Source: DATATJ01 sp963789075 (GTDB taxonomy: Bacteria; Acidobacteriota; Vicinamibacteria; Vicinamibacterales; CAVVIG01). From it: a stretch of DNA of 64,000 nucleotides. The stretch spans positions 62,001 to 126,000 of the forward strand of contig CAWBJQ010000008.1 in the NCBI GenBank assembly GCA_963789075.1, written 5' to 3'. Shown piece by piece: positions 17,434 to 26,707 of this stretch. Positions within the stretch are counted from its first letter, which is position 1, and every line of letters begins with the position of its first letter. The notes beneath the pieces are model-generated. The model ran no database searches. It was not told where the DNA came from and saw only the letters and a list, made by a program, of their open reading frames with translations. The translations under genes were made by a program, and so were the position numbers.

Positions 17434-18549
17434 CCGCAGACACCACGCCGTCCGCTCGGCGATGACGGATCGAGGGCTCGACGCGCTCGTCGTGACGTCG
17501 CTGCCCAACATCCTGTATCTCACCAACTTCACCGGCAGCTCGGCGATCGTCGTGCTGACGCGCGAGCGGCTCCACTTCATCACCGATTTCCGCTACGTCA
17601 CGGTGATGACCGAGGCGCGGGGCACGCCGACCGAGTGCCCGGGCCTGGAACTCGTCGTTGTCCAAGGCTCGTACGACGCCGCGCTGGCCGCGCTCATCGA
17701 TTCACTGCCGGGTCGAATCGGCATCGAGTCGGCGCACCTTACCGTGAATCGCTACGACTGGCTTTTGAAGACACTCGCGCCGGCCGGCGGGGCGCCGCGG
17801 TCTCTGGATCTCAGCGAAGGGATCATCGAACGCGAACGCGCACGCAAGGATGCCAGGGGAGGTTGCGACGCTGCGTGAAGCGGCGCGCATGCTGTCCGCC
17901 GTGGCACGCGGCGTCTTGAGCTCTGTGCGCAGGGGGCGCAGCGAGCGGGAAATCGCCCTGGATATCGACTGGCGCATCCGGCAAGCCGGTTTTGAGCGCT
18001 CAGCGTTTGATACGATTGTGGCCAGCGGGCCGAACGCGGCGCTCCCGCACGCGCACCCCGGCGAGCGAACATTGAGCGAAGGCGACCTCGTGGTGCTGGA
18101 CTTCGGCGGGGTTTACGCCTCATACTGCGTCGACCTTGACCCGAACGGTATCGGTGGGTCCGGCAACGCGAGCGGGCGCGCGAGGTCTACGCGGCGGTGC
18201 TCGACGCGCGGAATCGCGCGATTGCCGCGGCGGTGCCGGACGGCGTCGCGATTCGACATCGACGCGGCCGCGCGCGACACGCTGGCGCGCTATGGGCTGG
18301 CCGAGGCCTTCGGGCACGGCACCGGGCACGGCCTGGGGCTCGAGGTGCACGAAGATCCGCGGATTACCCGGCGCCGGCCCGAGCGTGGACAGCCGCGACG
18401 AGCGAGTGGAGCCCGGAATGGTCTTTACAATCGAGCCGGGCGCCTATCTGCCAGGATGGGGCGGCGTGCGGATCGAAGACGACGTGCTGGTCACGGACAC
18501 CGGCGTCGAGGTTCTCACAGACGTCACGACGGAGCTTCTCGAAATTTGA
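17405..18549 (+). CDS. Xaa-Pro aminopeptidase, M24 family, five extra bases
   Basis: Cleaves N-terminal residues before proline with a two-metal centre. The N-terminal creatinase-like domain (LDALVVTSLPNILYLTNFTGSSAIVVL) is intact. The pita-bread domain has the first metal ligand in VVLDFGGVY, then FGHGTGHGLGLEVHEDPRI, then VEPGMVFTIEPGAYLPGWGGVRIEDDVLV. Single extra bases near 17855, 18138, 18169, 18254 and 18372 break the frame. With five removed the length becomes a multiple of three, and segments such as PATERAREVYAAVLDA and VAIDIDAAARDTL reappear. Followed by accB as in many bacteria. Confidence 0.88.
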
Positions 18550-18591
18550 GGATTCGAAATCCTCGAATCCTTAAACGTTCGATCGCATTTG

Positions 18592-19087
18592 ATGGACCTC
18601 GACCAACTGAAGCAGATTCTCGACCTCGTGCGCGAGCACGAGCTGTCGGAGTTCGAAATCGAACACGAGGGCTTGCGCCTCAAGATTCGCAAGGATGCCG
18701 TGACCGGCGCGATCGCGGCCGGTGCCGCTGGCGGGCGCCGCGCCGCCGATGGCGCCACCGGTGGCCGCAGCCGGCACGCCGCTCCCGGCGTCTGCTGCGG
18801 CGGCGCCTCCGTCGGCGGAAGCGGCGGAGGTCGGACATCGAGCTCGCCGTCGTCAAATCGCCGATTGTCGGCACGTTCTATCGTGCGCCCGAGCCGGGCG
18901 CGCCCGTCGTTCGTCGAGATCGGCGCGACGGTGAAGAAGGGGCAGGTGCTCTGCATCATCGAAGCGATGAAGCTGATGAACGAGATCGATTCGCGAGTAC
19001 GACGGCGAGGTCGTCAACGTCTACGTCGAGAACGGCCAGCCGGTCCAGTACGGCGAGCGGCTGTTCGCCATACGGACCAGATCATGA
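18592..19087 (+). CDS. accB: Biotin carboxyl carrier protein of acetyl-CoA carboxylase, four extra bases
   Basis: Carries the carboxylated biotin for fatty-acid synthesis. N-terminus DLDQLKQILDLVREHELSEFEIEHEGLRLKI is typical. A proline/alanine linker leads to the biotinyl domain with KSPIVGTFYRAPEPGAP and the biotin lysine in EAMKLMNEI. Extra bases at about 18736, 18833, 18906 and 18994 scatter the gene over three frames. Restored, the C-terminus reads EYDGEVVNVYVENGQPVQYGERLF. The length 3n+1 equals four insertions. Confidence 0.88.
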
Positions 19088-19117
19088 CTCCTGACCTCGC
19101 CGGATCAGCCCCCCTCT

Positions 19118-20491
19118 ATGTTCAAGAAAATTCTGATCGCCAACCGTGGCGAAATCGCCCTGCGCGTCATCTTCGCGTGCCGGGAGCTGGGCATCAAGAC
19201 GGTGGCGGTCTACTCCGAGGCCGACGAGAACTCGCTGCACGTCCGCTTCGCCGACGAGGACGTCTGCATCGGCCCGGCGCGCAGCGCCGACAGCTATCTG
19301 AACGTGCCGGCCATCATCAGCGCCGCGGAGATCACCGGCGCCGACGCGATCCATCCCGGCTACGGCTTTCTCTCCGAGAGCGCCTACCTCGCCGAAGTGT
19401 GCGAGGCCTGCCACATCAAGTTCATCGGCCCCGACCCGCAGGTCATCCGGCTGATGGGCGACAAGGCGCGCGCGCGCCGGGTGATGAAGAAAGCGGGCGT
19501 GCCGATTCTGCCGGGCAGCGACGGCCCGATCGACAGCGAAGAGCAAGGCGCTGAAGCTCGCGAAGGACATCGGCTATCCGGTGATCATCAAGGCGACCGC
19601 CGGCGGCGGCGGCCGCGGCATGCGCGTCGTCCGCGCGGCGGGCGAGCTGTCGCACGCGGTCAAGACCGCGCAGCGCGAGGCCGAAGCGGCCTTCGGCGTC
19701 GGCGACGTCTACATCGAGAAGTACGTCGAGTCGCCGCGGCACATCGAGTTCCAGGTTCTCGGCGATCATCACGGCAACGTCGATCCACCTCGGCGAGCGC
19801 GAGTGCTCGATTCAGCGCCGCCACCAGAAGCTGATCGAGGAGTCGCCGTCGGCGGCGCTGAGCGACAAGATGCGCCGCAAGATGGGCGGCATCGTCATCG
19901 ACGCCGCCAAAGCGGTGCAGTACACGAACGCCGGCACGTTCGAGTTCCTGATGGATCCCGACGGCCACTTCTATTTCATGGAAGCGAACACGCGGCTGCA
20001 GGTCGAGCATCCGGTCACCGAGATGGTCACCGGCGTCGACATCGTCAAGGAACAGATTCGCATCGCGGCGGGCGAGCGGCTGTCGTTCAAGCAGAGCGAG
20101 ATCACCTTCACCGGCCACTCGATCGAGTGCCGCATCAACGCCGAGGATCCCGACACGTTCGTGCCGACCCCCGGCCTGATTCACGTGTTCAGCGTGCCGG
20201 GCGGCCCGGGCGTCCGCGTCGAGACATTCGCGCACTCCGACTGCACGATCTCGCCGTACTACGATTCGATGATCGCGAAGATCATCGTGCACGGACGCGA
20301 TCGGCAGGAAGCGATCGCGCGCATGCGGCGCACGCTCGAGATGACGGTGATCGAAGGCATCAAGACGACCATCCCGCTGCACCTGCGCATCCTCGAGCGA
20401 CCGCGACTTCATCGCCGGCAAGCTGAGCACCGCGTTCATGGATCGGTTCCTCTCGCGGCCCACGTCGAGTCGGCTCGCTGAGGCCGTTTAG
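19118..20491 (+). CDS. accC: Biotin carboxylase, three extra bases
   Basis: ATP-grasp enzyme that carboxylates the biotin of AccB. It starts MFKKILIANRGEIALRVI and has AIHPGYGFLSESA, the ATP-grasp glycine loop KATAGGGGRGMRVV, HLGERECSIQRRHQKLIEE, FEFLMDPDGHFYFMEANTRLQVEHPVTEM and the C-terminal CRINAEDPDTFVPTPG. Extra bases at about 19544 (GAG-C-AAG), 19782 (GTC-G-ATC) and 20398 (GAG-C-GAC) break the frame; three insertions leave the length a multiple of three. Translational coupling with accB is likely from the 30-base gap. Confidence 0.92.
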
Positions 20492-20521
20492 AGACGACGG
20501 GATTCGTGACTGCCGTTTCCG

Positions 20522-21205
20522 ATGAATCCCGAATCCCGAGTGCGAATCCCGAATCCCGAATCCCGAATCCCGGTTCTCCAGGCAATCCTCGACGAAGAGG
20601 CCGCCGCGAGAGCGGGGCTGGCCGCTCGTCGATCTGGCCGAAGCATTTCTGGACGGTGGCGCGCGCCTGCTGCAGGTGCGTGCGAAGCGCGCCGCCGGCG
20701 CCGCCTTCCTCGACATCGCGTCCGCGATCGTGGCGCTCGCACACCGCGCTGGCGCTGCGGTCATCGTCGAACGACCGCGCGGACATCGCGGCGTTGGCTG
20801 GCGCCGACGGCGTGCACGTCGGACAGGACGACCTTGCGCCCGCCGCTGCGTGCGCCGTATCGTCGGCGATGGCGCGATCGTCGGGTCTGTCGACGCATAC
20901 GCCGGCGCAGCTGATCGACGCCTGCAATGCGCCGGTGACCTACGTGGCGGTCGGTCCCGTCTTCGCCACCGGCGACGAAGGCCACCGGCTACGATGCGAT
21001 CGGGCTCGAGCGCGTCGCGCGGCCGCAGCGGCTGGCGCTCAGGCACGCCGACTGCCGCTCGTCGCCATCGGCGGAATCACGCTCGACAACGGCTGCCGAG
21101 TGTCATCGCCGCCGGCGCCACGTCAGTGGCGGTGATCAGCGACCTTCTCGCACCGGCGATCCCGAAGCGCGCGTGCGCGAGTTCCTCGAGCGCCTCGAGG
21201 TGTAG
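20522..21205 (+). CDS. thiE: Thiamine-phosphate synthase, many extra bases
   Basis: Joins HMP-pyrophosphate and thiazole phosphate to make thiamine phosphate. Recognisable pieces, in order across three frames: WPLVDLAEAFLDGGARLLQVRAK, NDRADIAALAGADGVHVGQDDL, GLSTHTPAQL, YVAVGPVFATGTKATGYDAIGLE, PLVAIGGITLDN and ATSVAVISDLL. About twelve extra bases are needed within 684 bases, the densest cluster in the window; removing them still gives a multiple of three. The ATG and first residues are encoded by a 7-bp repeat (see the repeat at 20523). The substrate-binding and phosphate-binding motifs are all present, so I treat it as a real gene with a damaged sequence. Confidence 0.75.
20523..20572 (+). 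repeat. AATCCCG heptad repeat at the start of thiE
   Basis: About six copies of AATCCCG, one degenerate. The same heptad occurs at the kdsC N-terminus (28486-28516) and between sdhA and sdhB (40604-40672). Confidence 0.8.
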
Positions 21206-21223
21206 CGCGCCAGACGCCGGGCC

Positions 21224-21293
21224 AAGGCTTTCGCCACAGCATGACGCTCGGCTAAAGCCTTCGGCTGCCCACCATCTGGAAGGCATGTATAAT
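21224..21293 (+). promoter_or_regulatory. Palindrome and -10 box upstream of the permease gene
   Basis: AAGGCTTT and its complement AAAGCCTT flank 22 bases (21224-21261), a candidate terminator-like or operator structure after thiE. A perfect TATAAT follows at 21288-21293, about 39 bases before the permease ATG, which also has an AGGA ribosome-binding site. Confidence 0.45.
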
Positions 21294-21331
21294 TCCCGGC
21301 GTCGACCCCTTTAACTACTGAGGAATCCTGA

Positions 21332-22850
21332 ATGTCGATTTTCGCGACGAAATCGATCGAGCAAGCTGAAGGCGGAAGCCGCCGACACCGGGGAGCACGC
21401 TGAAACGCGTGCTCGGTCCGGTCAACCTCATCACGCTGGGCATCGGCGCCATCATCGGCACCGGCATCTTCGTGCTGACGGGCCAGGCCGCCGCGCAGCA
21501 ACACCGGACCGGCGATCGTGCTCTCGATGGTCCTCGCCGGCATCGCCTCGGCGCTCGCCGGCCTCTGCTACTCCGAGTTCGCCTCGACCGTGCCGATTGC
21601 CGGCTCGGCGTACACCTACGGCTACGCGACGCTCGGCGAGTTCTTCGCCTGGATCATCGGCTGGGACCTGATTCTCGAGTACGCGCTCGGTGCGGCCACC
21701 GTCGCCGTCGGCTGGTCGCGGCCACCTGCACGCGTTTCCTGCACGATTTCGTCGGCATCGACTTCCCGGCGGCGTTCGCCGGCGGCGCCCTGCACGTTGA
21801 TCACACGGCCGCCGGCTGCAGCCCCGACGGCGATCTTCAATCTGCCGGCGGTCCTCATCACGGTCGCCGTCACGATCCTGATCGTCATCGGCGTCAAGGA
21901 GTCGGCGAACGTCAACTCGGTGATCGTGATCGTCAAGGTCGCGGTCGTGCTCATCGTCATCCTCGGCGGCGCGGCGTTCATCAACACGGCGAACTGGCAT
22001 CCGTTCATTCCGCCGAACACGGGCGTCTTCGGCGAGTACGGATGGAGCGGCGTCCTGCGCGGCGCCGGCGTCGATCTTCTTCGCCTACATCGGCTTCGAC
22101 GCGGTGTCGGTCGCCGCGCAGGAAGCGAAGAACCCGCAGAAGGACATGCCGATCGGCATCCTCGGGTCGCTGGTCGTCTGCACGATCCTCTACATCCTCG
22201 TCTCCGGCGTCATGGTCGGCCTCGTGCCGTACCAGCAGATGCTCGGCTCGGCGGCGCCGATGGTCGTCGCCGATTCGCGCCGCGGAAACCGCGTCGGGCG
22301 GCAGCGCGCTGCTGCACATGATGACGATGCTCGTCGAGCTCGGCGCGATCGCGGGCCTGAGCTCGGTCATGGTCGTCATGATGATGGCGCAGCCGCGCAT
22401 CTTCTACTCGATGGCCAACGACGGCCTGCTGCCGCCGTTCGCGAAGAAGATTCACCCGAAGTTCCGGACGCCGCACATCACCAGCATCATCACGGGCGTC
22501 GTCGTCGCGATCGCGTCGGGCTTCACGCCGATCGGCGTGCTCGGCGAGCTGGTGAGCATCGGGACGCTGATGGCGTTCGTGATCGTCTCGCTCGGCATCA
22601 TCTTCCTGCGCAGCAAGCGGCCGGAGCTCGAGCGGCCGTTCCGGACGCCCTGGGTGCCGTTCGTGCCGATCCTGTCGGCTGCTTGTGAGCCTCGGCGCTG
22701 ATGTACGGGCTGCCGGGCGAGACGTGGCTGCGGCTGTTCGTCTGGATGGCCATCGGCATCGTGATCTACTTCACGTACGGCTACAGCCACAGCGAAGTGC
22801 GCAAACGCGACGAAGCGCTGGCGGCCGCCGGCGGCACCCGGCGCCGGTAG
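21332..22850 (+). CDS. APC-family amino acid permease, ten extra bases
   Basis: Inner-membrane transporter of about 500 residues with the cationic amino acid transporter signature LKRVLGPVNLITLGIGAIIGTGIFVLTGQAAA in helix 1 and roughly twelve hydrophobic helices. Helix 6 reads SIFFAYIGFDAVSVAAQEAKNPQKDMPIGILGSL and helix 8 begins ITSIITGVVVAIASGF. The extra bases I infer sit after GAG, CAC, CAG, TCG, CAC, CAC, GGC, TCG, GCT and GGC codons. Ten insertions give the observed 3n+1 length. The substrate is not readable from sequence. Confidence 0.85.
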
Positions 22851-22867
22851 TGCTTGGCCCACTGCGT

Positions 22868-22880
22868 TAGACTCGGCTGA
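22868..22880 (+). promoter_or_regulatory. Putative -10 box directly before the K+ channel gene
   Basis: TAGACT followed by 7 bases and the ATG; a weaker example of the leaderless spacing seen at pfkA, ndk and the carbonic anhydrase gene. Confidence 0.3.
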
Positions 22881-23915
22881 ATGGCCGAGCGCGTCAAGAA
22901 AGAGAGGGGCGACCACTGGCTCCGGCCGCAAGGTCCGGGCTTCGCGGTCGCCCTTCTGCTTTTGGTCGTCGTTGGCGGTACGCTCGGCTACCACTGTCAT
23001 CGAGGGCTGGTCGCTGTGGCACGCGTTCTACGTCACGGTCCTCGGCGATCACGACGGTCGATCTGCCGCCGGTCTCTCGCGCGCGAGGTCAGGTGTTCAC
23101 GGTCGTGCTCTGCTCGGCGCCGGCGTCGGGTCGGCGTTGTACACCTTCACGCTGCTGGCCACTCTCGTGGTCGAAGGCGGCCTGCCGAAGCGACTGCAGC
23201 GGCGGAAGTACGGGCGCATGCTGGATCAACTGAAAGATCACTTCATCGTCTGCGGCTACGGCCGAATCGGCAGCATCGTGTCGAATCAGCTCCACCGTCA
23301 GAACGTGCCGTACGTCGTCGTCGAGCGCGATCCGATGCGGGTCCAGACGGCGATGGACGATGGCGCGCTCGCCGTCGAAGCGGACGCGAGCCGCGAAGAG
23401 GTGCTGAAGCGCGTCGGCATCGAGCGCGCGCGCGGGCTGATCGCGGCCGTCGGCACCGACGCCGAGAACGTGTATGCGGTGTTGAGCGCGCGCGTGCTGC
23501 GGCCGGATCTCTATCATCGTCGGCCGCGCGGAGACCGAGGACGCCACGGTGAAGCTGAAGCGCGCGGGCGCCGACCGCGTGATTTCGCCCTATCAGATCG
23601 GGGCGATCCAGATGGCGCAGAGCGCGCTGCGTCCGGCCGTCGTCGATTTCATGGCGCTGGCGACCAGCACGGAGAATCTCGAGCTGGCGATGGAGGAGAT
23701 CACGATCGCCGAGACCTCGGCGTTCGCGACGCAGTCGATCCTCGACGCGAACCTCCGTCAGCGATTCGGCGTGATCGTTGTCGGGATCCAGCGGCGGGAT
23801 CTGCGGATGGAATTCAATCCCGAGCCGGACACCGCGATCCGGGCGGGGGATAAGCTCGTCGTGCTGGGTCGGCCGGACTCGCTGAAGCGCCTCGAGCTGG
23901 AGGCGCAAGAAGTAA
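22881..23915 (+). CDS. Two-helix potassium channel with TrkA-N/TrkA-C domains, six extra bases
   Basis: An ion channel subunit: first helix VALLLLVVVGGTLGY, pore region TVIEGWSLWHAFYVTV ... ITTVDLPP, second helix ending SALYTFTLLATLVVEGG. The cytosolic RCK part has the Rossmann motif HFIVCGYGRIGSIVSNQL and then VVERDPMRV and ISPYQIGAIQMAQSALRP; TrkA-C ends with IRAGDKLVVLGR. Extra bases break the N-terminal third, then again near 23518 (TAT-C-ATC) and 23906 (GCG-C-AAG). With the last removed the gene ends AKK-stop, and the TAA overlaps the folD ATG. As given, the frame falsely runs into folD. Confidence 0.82.
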
Positions 23916-24859
23916 TGGCCGCACGTGTGCTCGACGGCACAGCCGTCGCCCGACAGATTCGCGAGGAACTGACGCCGCGCGTGGAGGCGTTCACCGCTCG
24001 GGCGGGACGTCCGCCCGGGCTCGGCATCGTGCTCGTCGGCGACGATCCCGCGTCGGACGTCTACGTGCGCAGCAAGCTGAAGTCGGCGGGGGAGACGGGA
24101 CTGCGCACGGATCTCGAACGGCTGCCGGCCACCGCATCGCTCGCGGAGCTGCTGCGCGTGGTCGATCGGCTGAACCGGAGCGAGGCACACGACGGGATCC
24201 TGGTGCAGTCGCCGCTGCCGGCCGCGATGGGGCCGGATGCCGAACGGCGAGTCTTCGACGCCGTGGACCCGGCGAAGGACGTCGACGGCTTTCATCCGGT
24301 CAACGTCGGGCGGCTGGTGCAGAATCGCGACGCGCTCGTCGCCTGCACACCGTCGGGCGTGATCGAGCTGCTCGAACGGTCGGGTGTCGCCATGGCCGGC
24401 GCGCACGCGGTCGTCATCGGACGCAGCGACATCGTCGGCAAGCCGATGGCGATTCTCCTGCTGCACCGCAATGCAACGGTCACCATCTGTCATTCACGCA
24501 CGGTCGATCTGCCGCGCATCGCGGCGGAGGCAGATATTCTCGTGGCCGCGATCGGGCGCGCGGCATTCGTCACCCCTGCGTTCGTCAAGCCGGGCGCGAC
24601 CGTCATCGACGTCGGAATGAATCGGCTGACCGAGCGTGCAGCGGTCGAGCGGATTTTCGCGCCTGGCTCGAAGGGCCGCGACACGTTCGAGCGCCGCGGC
24701 AGCGTGCTCATTGGCGACGTCCACCCCGAGGTGGCGGCGACTGCCGGCGCGCTGTCGCCCGTGCCAGGCGGCGTCGGCCCGCTCACAATCGCGCTGCTGC
24801 TCAAGAACACGCTCAAGGCGGCGTTTAAGAGCGCAGGATGGGCCGAAGGGGCGGGATAG
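23915..24859 (+). CDS. folD: Bifunctional methylenetetrahydrofolate dehydrogenase/cyclohydrolase
   Basis: Interconverts 5,10-methylene- and 10-formyl-tetrahydrofolate. A 314-residue protein with VARQIREELTPRVEAF at the start, LGIVLVGDDPASDVYVRSKLKSAGETGL containing the catalytic lysine, ILVQSPLPAAM, VDGFHPVNVG, the NADP loop VVIGRSDIVGKPMA and the C-terminal PVPGGVGPLTIALLLKNTL. The start ATG overlaps the upstream stop (TAATG). The frame is intact. Confidence 0.95.
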   Translation: MAARVLDGTAVARQIREELTPRVEAFTARAGRPPGLGIVLVGDDPASDVYVRSKLKSAGETGLRTDLERLPATASLAELLRVVDRLNRSEAHDGILVQSPLPAAMGPDAERRVFDAVDPAKDVDGFHPVNVGRLVQNRDALVACTPSGVIELLERSGVAMAGAHAVVIGRSDIVGKPMAILLLHRNATVTICHSRTVDLPRIAAEADILVAAIGRAAFVTPAFVKPGATVIDVGMNRLTERAAVERIFAPGSKGRDTFERRGSVLIGDVHPEVAATAGALSPVPGGVGPLTIALLLKNTLKAAFKSAGWAEGAG

Positions 24860-24887
24860 ACCTGCGCGACCTGTGCTTCGAGCGCTT

Positions 24888-25493
24888 ATGTTGAAAATCG
24901 CGCTGACGGGCGGAATCGCCACCGGCAAGAGCTACGTGCTCCAGCAGTTTCGTCAGCGCGGCGTGCCGTGTCTTGACGCCGATCTGCTGGCGCACGGGGT
25001 GATTGCAGCTGGCACGGAAGCGACCGCCGCGATTGCCGCGCGCTTCGGCTCGGAGATGCTGGCCGCCGACGGCGCTGTGGATCGCCGGAAGCTCGGGCCG
25101 GTGGTATTCGCCGATCCGGCGGCGCGCCGGGAGCTCGAAGCGATCGTCCATCCCGCGGTCTATCGAGCGATCGCTGCGGGCCTCCGCGCGTTCGAGCTGG
25201 TGGGCCATTATTCGATGGGCATCGTGGACATCCCGCTGCTGTACGAGACCGGCCGTGCGGGAGACTTCGACACCGTGATTGCCACCGTCTGCCCGCCCGC
25301 GATGCAGCTCGCCAGGCTCGTCGAGCGCGGCATGAATCCCGCGCAGGCACAGCAGCGGTTGGCGGCGCAGTGGCCGGCGGCCGAAAAGGCCGCACGCGCG
25401 GACATCGTGATCACAACCGATGGATCCTTCGCCGACACCGATCGGCAGGTGGAGCAAGCGTTCGCGAAACTCACCGGAGGAGCGCATGGCTGA
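24888..25493 (+). CDS. coaE: Dephospho-CoA kinase
   Basis: Last step of coenzyme A synthesis. A 201-residue protein starting MLKIALTGGIATGKSYVLQQF with the P-loop GGIATGKS, DADLLAHG, the EAIVHPAVYRA helix and VDIPLLYETG. Ends by overlapping the start of the next gene by 8 bases, so translation is probably coupled. Confidence 0.94.
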   Translation: MLKIALTGGIATGKSYVLQQFRQRGVPCLDADLLAHGVIAAGTEATAAIAARFGSEMLAADGAVDRRKLGPVVFADPAARRELEAIVHPAVYRAIAAGLRAFELVGHYSMGIVDIPLLYETGRAGDFDTVIATVCPPAMQLARLVERGMNPAQAQQRLAAQWPAAEKAARADIVITTDGSFADTDRQVEQAFAKLTGGAHG

Positions 25494-26704
25494 CGTCCGA
25501 TCGCCAACGATCTCGCGTCGTCGTTTCTTCGGTTCGACGATCGGTGCTGGTCTCGGCGCCGGCGCCTTGGCGTCGGGTCCAGCGCCATCGCTGGCGCAGA
25601 CCAACGCCGTCGATCAGAACGCGATCCGCCGGCGCGGCGTCGGTCTTCGTGGCGTCGATGTGGCGCGCGCTTCTCCCGGTCTGACGCTCTTCGCGCCGAC
25701 GGGCGGCACCGACGTGTACCTGGTAAATCTGAAGGGGACGGTCGTTCACACGTGGAACCTGCCGTATCCGCCCGGGCTGTACGGATACCTGACCGATCGC
25801 GGCACGCTCTTTTACAACGGCCAGATTCGCAATGAGACGTTCCTTGGTCAGTCGCCATTCATGGGCGGCGTGGCGATGGAAGTCGACTGGAACGGCCGCG
25901 TGCTGTGGGAGATCAAGCGTCCCGATCATCACCACGACGGTCGGTTGCTGAAGAACGGCAACATCGTGCTGCTCTGCGGATCCGAGTTGCCCCCTGATGT
26001 GGCGAAGCGTGTACGCGGCGGCCGGCCTGGCACCGAGCTCGCCGGGGGCAAGATGTGGTCCGACTCGGTGGTGGAGATGACGACCGGCGGCACGGTCGTT
26101 TGGGAATGGCGCGCATGGGAACACCTCGATCCGGAGCGGGACGGCCTGACCGCGGTCCAGGACGAACGGACCGAGTGGACGCACGCCAACGCGGTCTTCG
26201 AGCAGCCGGACGGCGACCTGCTCGTGAGCTTTCGCAACATCTCGACGCTCGTGCGGATCGACCGCAAGACAGGGACGATTGCCTGGCGGCTCGGCGCGCC
26301 GCCGCTCGCGGGACAGCACGGGCCGACGCTTCTGCCGAACGGCCACATTTTGCTCTTCGACAATGGCCCGCATCGGCTCGACGAGAGCTTTCCGTTCTCG
26401 CGGGTGATCGAGATCGATCCCGTTAGCCAGTCGATCGTCTGGAAGTATCAGGAGCCGCGTCCGTTCAATTTCTTCAGCCCGCGAATCTCGAGTGCCCAGC
26501 GTCTGCCGAACGGCAACACCCTCATCAACGAAGGCAACTTCGGCCGGATGTTCGAAGTGACGACCGACGGCGACGTCGTGTGGGAGGTACGTGAACCCGC
26601 ACTTCGGCCCCGCAACGCTTGCGCCGAAGCTTCAGCAGAATGGTGTGTTTCGCGCTTACCGCTATTCAGACGAAGAAATTCAGCGGGCCAGGACGGGAAT
26701 CTGA
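25486..26704 (+). CDS. Arylsulfotransferase-like beta-propeller protein with Tat signal, one extra base
   Basis: A 405-residue exported protein. The Tat motif SRRRFFGSTIGAGLGAG lies at residues 10-26. Repeating blade motifs follow: VYLVNLKGTVVHTWNL, DWNGRVLWEIKRPDHHHDGRLLKNGNIVLL, TTGGTVVWEWRAWEHL, WTHANAVFEQPDGDLLVSFRN, HGPTLLPNGHILLFDNG and NGNTLINEGNFGRMFEV. This pattern and the active-site-type histidines (DHHHD, WTHAN) fit the ASST/arylsulfotransferase group; the acceptor is unknown. One extra base near 26589 (after GAG in VVWE) splits the last 35 residues (YVNPHFGPATLAPK onward). Start is supported by GGAGGAG seven bases upstream. The stop is 3 bases from the convergent lapB gene. Confidence 0.82.
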
Positions 26705-26707
26705 GAA

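Noticed and set aside
17855..23906. Degenerate pseudogene island
   Set aside because: Motifs and active-site residues are all preserved and only single-base insertions break the frames; decay would also bring substitutions, stops and deletions.
23549..24859. A TrkA-C/FolD fusion protein
   Set aside because: The frame joins only because of an extra C at 23906; without it the channel gene stops at TAA overlapping the folD ATG.
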